A stretch of 64,000 nucleotides of DNA from Catenibacillus scindens (GTDB lineage Bacteria > Bacillota > Clostridia > Lachnospirales > Lachnospiraceae): the NCBI RefSeq assembly GCF_014202115.1, contig NZ_JACHFW010000014.1, positions 1 to 64,000 on the forward strand. Direction: 5' to 3'. Positions 60,006 through 64,000 of this stretch are shown piece after piece; position 1 is the stretch's first letter; each line of letters starts with the position of its first letter. Position numbers and translations under genes: made by a program. A model generated the notes under the pieces. The model did no database searches, had not been told where the DNA came from, and saw only the letters and a program-made list of their open reading frames with translations.

Positions 60006-60381
60006 CCTGCCCCGCATGGACTACCGCCAGCACCGGCGGGCGCGGCGGCTGGTACATGAGTGCTGTAACTACGACGAGGGAAACTGCCTGCTGTTAGACG
60101 ACGGGGAGCCTTGCGTGTGCGTCCAAAGCATTTCCCTTTCCCTCATGTGCCGCTGGTTCCGTGTGGCTGTCCTGCCCCTTGACGGGGAACTGGCCGCAGC
60201 CCTCTTGTACCGGGGGAGCCGGAAACGGTGTGAGGTCTGCGGGGCGGCATTTGTCCCCAAATCCAACCGGGGAAAATACTGCCCCGACTGCGCCGGACGC
60301 ATGAAGAAACTCAAAGCCGCCGAGAGAAAGCGGAAACAAAGGCAGAAATGTCACGCTTTAGAGCCTTTCAAACCCGCATGA
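59995..60381 (+). CDS. Cysteine-rich VLP domain protein
   Basis: ATG 59995 has AAAGGAG upstream. The 128-residue protein has a Cys-rich body (RRLVHECCNYDEGNCLLLDD, GEPCVCVQSISLSLMCRWFR, VAVLPLDGELAAALLY) and a C-terminal zinc ribbon CEVCGAAFVPKSNRGKYCPD. The VLP motif is present. It is a standard but uncharacterised companion of this relaxase type. Confidence 0.85.
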   Translation: MSDNLPRMDYRQHRRARRLVHECCNYDEGNCLLLDDGEPCVCVQSISLSLMCRWFRVAVLPLDGELAAALLYRGSRKRCEVCGAAFVPKSNRGKYCPDCAGRMKKLKAAERKRKQRQKCHALEPFKPA

Positions 60382-60516
60382 ATCAAGGTTTTTTTCGTGA
60401 GTGTCAAAGGGTACGCGATACATTTATCCTTTTCCCCCGGAAACGCCGTTCTAAGGCGTGACAAAACACCACAATCAACCCGAACACAGGGAGGTGATAC
60501 TATCGCTGATTATATC

Positions 60517-61248
60517 ATGGCAGACACGCCGCTGCCTATCTATCTGCCCTACCCCCGTTTCCTGCTGAAAATGGAGATTTCCCAGACCGCCAAGCTGCTG
60601 TATTCGCTGCTGTTAGACCGTTCCACACTCTCCCAGAAGAACAAGTGGCAGGACGACGAGGGCAGGATATATATTATCTATCCAATCGCGGAGATAGCCG
60701 AAATACTGGATAAGGGCAGCACCACCATAAAGGGGGCGCTTAATGAACTGGACATGGCGGGGCTGCTGGAACGGGAACGGGGCGGCTTCTCCGCACCGAA
60801 CCGGCTTTATGTCAAAGTGCCGCGAGTGCCACAGGTACAGTTTTCCGACCAACTGATGGCCGGAAATCCGACCCTCATAGAGCCGGAAAACCGTCCTACT
60901 GATGGTCAGAAAACCGACCTTATGATGGTCGGAAAACCGTCCCCTAACCAAACTACTATAAACAACCTTACAGAGAGCCAAACAAAGGGAGTGAGTGGGG
61001 AGCCGCCCGCGCCCTATGGCCGATACCAGAATATTTTTCTGTCGCAGACCGAATACGACGAGTTGCAGGCAGAGTACCCCGACAGGCTGGAACGGTTCAT
61101 CGAGGAAATGAGCCGCTACCTTGCCGCCAACGGGAAAAGCTACCAGAACTATGCCGCCGCCCTGCGGATATGGGCGGGGAACGACAAAAAGAAAGCCCCG
61201 AAAAAGGGCATACCAGACTACTCATGCAAGGAGGGCGAGAGTTTATGA
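60517..61248 (+). CDS. RepA_N-like replication initiator
   Basis: ATG 60517 is the first in-frame ATG that starts MADTPLPIYLPYPRFLLKME, the usual beginning. The clear site GGGAGGTG is 21 bases upstream, so initiation at a non-ATG codon in between is possible. The 243-residue protein has the RepA_N winged helix (ISQTAKLLYSLLLDRSTLSQ, IIYPIAEIAEILDKGSTTIK, GALNELDMAGLLERERGGFS) and a C-terminal DnaD-like part (YPDRLERFIEEMSRYLAANG). It probably supports replication of the excised circle. The next gene overlaps its stop. Confidence 0.8.
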   Translation: MADTPLPIYLPYPRFLLKMEISQTAKLLYSLLLDRSTLSQKNKWQDDEGRIYIIYPIAEIAEILDKGSTTIKGALNELDMAGLLERERGGFSAPNRLYVKVPRVPQVQFSDQLMAGNPTLIEPENRPTDGQKTDLMMVGKPSPNQTTINNLTESQTKGVSGEPPAPYGRYQNIFLSQTEYDELQAEYPDRLERFIEEMSRYLAANGKSYQNYAAALRIWAGNDKKKAPKKGIPDYSCKEGESL

Positions 61249-62087
61249 AGAACGAAATCAACGCTGTTTTGGAGAATATGACGACCACCGCCCCGGAGCC
61301 GGAGGACTACACCGGCGAGGACGGTTTACTGTACTGCGGCAAGTGCCGCAAGCCGAAAGAAGCCTATTTTGCGCCGGATAAGGCCGCTATCTTTGGCCGT
61401 GACCGTCACCCGGCAGAGTGCGACTGCCAGAGAACCGCCCGCGAGGAACGGGAGGCCGCCGAGAAGCGGCGCAGGCACCTTGACACCGTGGAAGAACTGA
61501 AACGCCGGGGCTTTACCGACCCCACCATGCGGGACTGGACTTTTGAGAACGACAACGGCAGGAACCCGCAGGCCGGGATTGCCCGCCGGTATGTGGAGCA
61601 TTGGGCGGATATGCGAGCCGACAATATCGGCTGCCTGTTCTGGGGCGGCGTGGGAACCGGGAAAAGCTATCTTGCGGGCTGTATCGCAAACGCCCTCATG
61701 GAGAAAGAAATCCCCGTCCACATGACGAACTTTGCCCTTATCCTCAACGACCTTGCCGCCAGCTTTGAGAACCGCAACGAGTACATTTCCCGCCTTTGCC
61801 GCTATCCGCTGCTTATCATTGACGACTTCGGCATGGAGCGCGGGACGGAATACGGGCTGGAACAGGTTTTCAATGTGATTGACAGCCGTTACCGCAGCAG
61901 CAAGCCGCTGATCGTCACGACCAACCTCACGCTGGACGACCTGCGGAACCCGGAGGACACCGCCCATTCCCGGATTTATGACCGCCTGCTTTCCATGTGC
62001 GTCCCGGTACGCTTTACCGGCGACAACTTCCGGCAGGAAGCCGCGCAGCGGAAAATGGAGAGCATGAAGAAACTGATTACCGACTGA
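61245..62087 (+). CDS. DnaC/IstB-like ATPase, helicase loader
   Basis: The 280-residue AAA+ protein has a Cys-rich front (YCGKCRKPKEAYFAPDKAAI, ECDCQRTAREEREAAEKRRR), Walker A in GCLFWGGVGTGKSYLAGCIA, Walker B in RYPLLIIDDFGMERGTEYGL, sensor 1 in SKPLIVTTNLTLDDLRNPED and the Arg finger region SRIYDRLLSMCVPVRFTGDN. It should load the replicative helicase at the element's origin with the RepA-like protein encoded just upstream. Confidence 0.88.
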   Translation: MKNEINAVLENMTTTAPEPEDYTGEDGLLYCGKCRKPKEAYFAPDKAAIFGRDRHPAECDCQRTAREEREAAEKRRRHLDTVEELKRRGFTDPTMRDWTFENDNGRNPQAGIARRYVEHWADMRADNIGCLFWGGVGTGKSYLAGCIANALMEKEIPVHMTNFALILNDLAASFENRNEYISRLCRYPLLIIDDFGMERGTEYGLEQVFNVIDSRYRSSKPLIVTTNLTLDDLRNPEDTAHSRIYDRLLSMCVPVRFTGDNFRQEAAQRKMESMKKLITD

Positions 62088-62101
62088 AAGGAGTATTGCC
62101 T

Positions 62102-62290
62102 ATGGCAGATAACAAGCAGCCCGACACCCGCACCACCCGCCGCCCCGACTGCGTGACGGAAATCCGCATGGGCAATTCCGTCCTTGTCGTGTCCGGCTAT
62201 TTCAAGAAAGACACTACCACCACCGCCGCCGACAAAATGGCGCGGGTACTGGAAGCGGAAGCCGCTGCTACACAAAAACCGGCAATTTGA
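62102..62290 (+). CDS. tnpW: TnpW-like small transposon protein
   Basis: GAAAGGAG precedes ATG 62102. The 62-residue protein (TEIRMGNSVLVVSGYFKKDT, TTTAADKMARVLEAEAAATQ) matches the small TnpW family next to TnpX recombinases. Its role is not established. Confidence 0.8.
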   Translation: MADNKQPDTRTTRRPDCVTEIRMGNSVLVVSGYFKKDTTTTAADKMARVLEAEAAATQKPAI

Positions 62291-62339
62291 CAAATCATAA
62301 AGAAGCAGATTTTACACTTTTGCCGCTATACAGCCCGCC

Positions 62340-62371
62340 CTATTCCGTGGTACAATGAAACCACGGAATAG
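62340..62371 (+). promoter_or_regulatory. Palindrome around the -10 of tnpX
   Basis: CTATTCCGTGGT (62340-62351) and ACCACGGAATAG (62360-62371) are perfect mirror halves with 8 bases between; CAGCCC and GGGCTG extend them outward. TACAAT at 62351-62356 sits in the centre. The tnpX start is 31 bases on. A protein bound here, probably the recombinase or a partner, would block transcription. Confidence 0.65.
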
Positions 62372-62401
62372 TGGGGCTGGCTGTCGGAAACGGAGGATTT
62401 T

Positions 62402-64000
62402 ATGTTAAGACAAGCCACCCAAAACCTCATTACCGCCCTTTATCCGAGATTGTCCCATGAGGACGAGTTGCAAGGCGAGAGTAATTCCATATCGAACCAG
62501 AAAAGGATTTTGGAAACCTACGCCAAGCAGAACGGCTTTACTAATCTGCGCTGGTACACCGACGACGGCTTCTCCGGCGCGAACTTTCAAAGACCCGGTT
62601 TTCAAGCCATGCTTGCAGACATTGAAGCCGGGAAAGTCGGAACCGTCATAGTCAAGGACATGAGCCGGTTAGGGCGAAACTACTTGCAGGTAGGGTTTTA
62701 CACGGAAATGCTGTTCCCTCAAAAGGGAGTGCGTTTTATCGCTGTCAACGACAATGTGGACAGCGCAAACGGCAGCATGGACAACGATTTTACCCCTCTG
62801 CGAAATCTGTTCAACGAATGGCTGGTGAGAGATACGAGCAAGAAAATCAAGGCAGTAAAACGAGCAAAAGGCATGAGCGGCAAGCCTGTTACCAGCAAGC
62901 CGGTCTATGGCTACCTCATGGACGAGGACGAGAACTATATCGTTGACGAGGAAACCGCGCCGGTTGTCCAGCAGATATACCAGCTTTGCCTTGCCGGGAA
63001 TGGCCCGACCAAGATTGCCCGTATGCTTACGGAGCAGCAAATCCCCACGCCGGGGACGCTGGAATACCGCAGGACAGGCAGCACACGCCGCTACCACCCC
63101 GGCTATGAGTGTAAATGGGCGACAAACACCGTCGTTCATATCCTCGAAAACCGGGAGTACACCGGCTGTCTGGTAAACTTCAAGACGGAAAAGCCCTCTT
63201 ACAAGGTCAAACACAGTGTAGAGAACCCCGTGGAGAAGCAGGCCATTTTTGAGAACCACCATGAGCCTATCATAGACCGGGAAACATGGGAGCGCGTGCA
63301 GGAGTTACGCAAGCAGCGCAAACGCCCGAACCGCTATGATGAAGTGGGGCTGTTCTCCGGTATGCTGTTCTGCGCCGACTGCGGCCATGTGATGTACCAG
63401 CAGCGGTATCAGAACAAGAACCGCAAGCAGGACTGTTACATCTGCGGCAGCTACAAGAAGCGCACCCGCGACTGTACGGCGCACTTTATCCGCACCGACC
63501 TGTTGACCGCCGGTGTCCTCTCCAATCTCCGGCAAGTGACGGAGTATGCCGCCAAGCATGAGAGCCGCTTTGTGAAGCTGCTTATCCAGCAGAACGAGAT
63601 CGGCGGCAAGAGAAAGACCGCCGCAACCACCAGGCAGCTTGAACAGGCGCAGGAGCGCATTGCCGAAGTGAGCCGCATTATTAAGCGGCTGTATGAGGAC
63701 AATGTGAACGGCAAAATCAGTGACGAGCGTTTCATGGAACTGTCAGCAGACTATGAGCAGGAACAGCGGGAACTGAAAGACCGCGCCGCCGCTTTGCAGG
63801 CCGAACTGGACAAGTCGCAGGCCGCCACCGTCAACGCGGAAAAGTTTATGGGTATCGTCCGAAAGCACCTTGCCTTTGAGGAATTGACCCCCACCCTCTT
63901 GCGGGAAATGATTGAAAAAATCGTCGTGCATGAGTGTAGCTATGACGAGAACGGCACCCGCAGGCAGGACATTGAGATTTATTACAGCTTTGTCGGCAAG
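62402..64000 (+). CDS. tnpX: TnpX-like large serine recombinase, cut by window end
   Basis: ATG 62402 follows CGGAGG and the frame is open for 533 residues to the window end. The resolvase domain has ITALYPRLSHEDELQGESNS (catalytic Ser in RLS), WYTDDGFSGANFQRPGFQAM and VIVKDMSRLGRNYLQVGFYT. The recombinase domain has SKPVYGYLMDEDENYIVDEE and ILENREYTGCLVNFKTEKPS. The zinc ribbon (FCADCGHVMYQQRY, CYICGSYKKRTRDC) and coiled coil are complete. It excises and inserts the element. Confidence 0.95.
   Translation, partial: MLRQATQNLITALYPRLSHEDELQGESNSISNQKRILETYAKQNGFTNLRWYTDDGFSGANFQRPGFQAMLADIEAGKVGTVIVKDMSRLGRNYLQVGFYTEMLFPQKGVRFIAVNDNVDSANGSMDNDFTPLRNLFNEWLVRDTSKKIKAVKRAKGMSGKPVTSKPVYGYLMDEDENYIVDEETAPVVQQIYQLCLAGNGPTKIARMLTEQQIPTPGTLEYRRTGSTRRYHPGYECKWATNTVVHILENREYTGCLVNFKTEKPSYKVKHSVENPVEKQAIFENHHEPIIDRETWERVQELRKQRKRPNRYDEVGLFSGMLFCADCGHVMYQQRYQNKNRKQDCYICGSYKKRTRDCTAHFIRTDLLTAGVLSNLRQVTEYAAKHESRFVKLLIQQNEIGGKRKTAATTRQLEQAQERIAEVSRIIKRLYEDNVNGKISDERFMELSADYEQEQRELKDRAAALQAELDKSQAATVNAEKFMGIVRKHLAFEELTPTLLREMIEKIVVHECSYDENGTRRQDIEIYYSFVGK

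Larger units (their letters stand above)
57312..64000 (+). mobile_element. Mobilisable element module: mob - rep - TnpW/TnpX
   Basis: The gene order mobC, relaxase, Cys-rich VLP protein, RepA-like, DnaC-like, TnpW and TnpX on one strand is a self-contained Tn4451-like mobilisation and excision unit. It continues beyond the window. Left limit is uncertain. Confidence 0.75.

Noticed and set aside
1-64000. tRNA or rRNA genes, including a tRNA attachment site for the elements
   Set aside because: I looked for cloverleaf ends and conserved rRNA blocks and saw none; a tRNAscan run would be needed to exclude them fully.

Overview
The window looks like a chromosomal stretch of a spore-forming Clostridium-relative, most likely a gut Lachnospiraceae, that is bordered on both sides by mobile DNA. 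Three things point there: spore genes (an SpoVAE-like protein and an alpha/beta-type small acid-soluble spore protein), AddAB instead of RecBCD, and Tn4451/Tn1549-style conjugative modules with large serine recombinases and a tetracycline ribosomal protection gene. The species is not identified. No rRNA or tRNA gene was recognised.

Layout. (1) 1-6.6 kb: remains of an integrated element. A C-terminal recombinase piece, two large serine recombinases, an IS66 transposase fragment and an AlbA_2/RecG-like regulator whose promoter sits inside a 25-bp inverted repeat. (2) 6.6-7.4 kb: an orphan type I-C-like CRISPR array with an AT-rich leader and no cas genes. (3) 7.4-9.6 kb: a small operon (flavin reductase-like, SRPBCC, DUF3795) that decays into fragments, including an in-frame TGA, an XRE stub and a GNAT remnant. 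(4) 9.6-15.2 kb: a DUF5714-phosphatase fusion, mutM, a LysR/aldo-keto reductase chimera, a MerR-type fragment and a MarR operon. (5) 15.2-47.1 kb: conserved chromosome. It holds a UvrA-like ABC protein, a one-module NRPS-like enzyme, a probable C-glycoside deglycosidase pair with a divergent AraC regulator, Xaa-Pro aminopeptidase, SpoVAE, a class A PBP, YigZ, a CoA-disulfide reductase/rhodanese plus siroheme sulfite reductase pair, dapB-nadE, addB-addA and an SASP gene. (6) 47.1-64 kb: nested mobile DNA. It runs through a frameshifted recombinase relic, the left part of an ICE (DUF6017 protein, PcfB, VirD4-like coupling protein, Maff2), a tet ribosomal-protection module with a full attenuator leader that cuts the Maff2 gene, an AraC/GyrI-type regulator, a TrmH-family rRNA methyltransferase between two 150-bp direct repeats, and finally a mobilisation/replication/TnpX module cut off by the window end.

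How the parts fit. The right-hand module carries its own relaxosome (mobC, relaxase), replication genes (RepA-like, DnaC-like) and TnpW/TnpX excision genes. The VirD4-like protein to its left belongs to a conjugation machine. Resistance cargo (tet, possibly the TrmH methyltransferase) was added between these conserved genes by insertion and by recombination between repeats. In the chromosomal core, the C-deglycosidase alpha and beta subunits with a divergent AraC regulator suggest use of plant C-glycosides. The two sulfur/redox genes at 32.1-34.7 kb form a likely sulfite/polysulfide unit.

Calls rest on reading translations and motifs by eye. No database search was run, and family names come from memory of the families.
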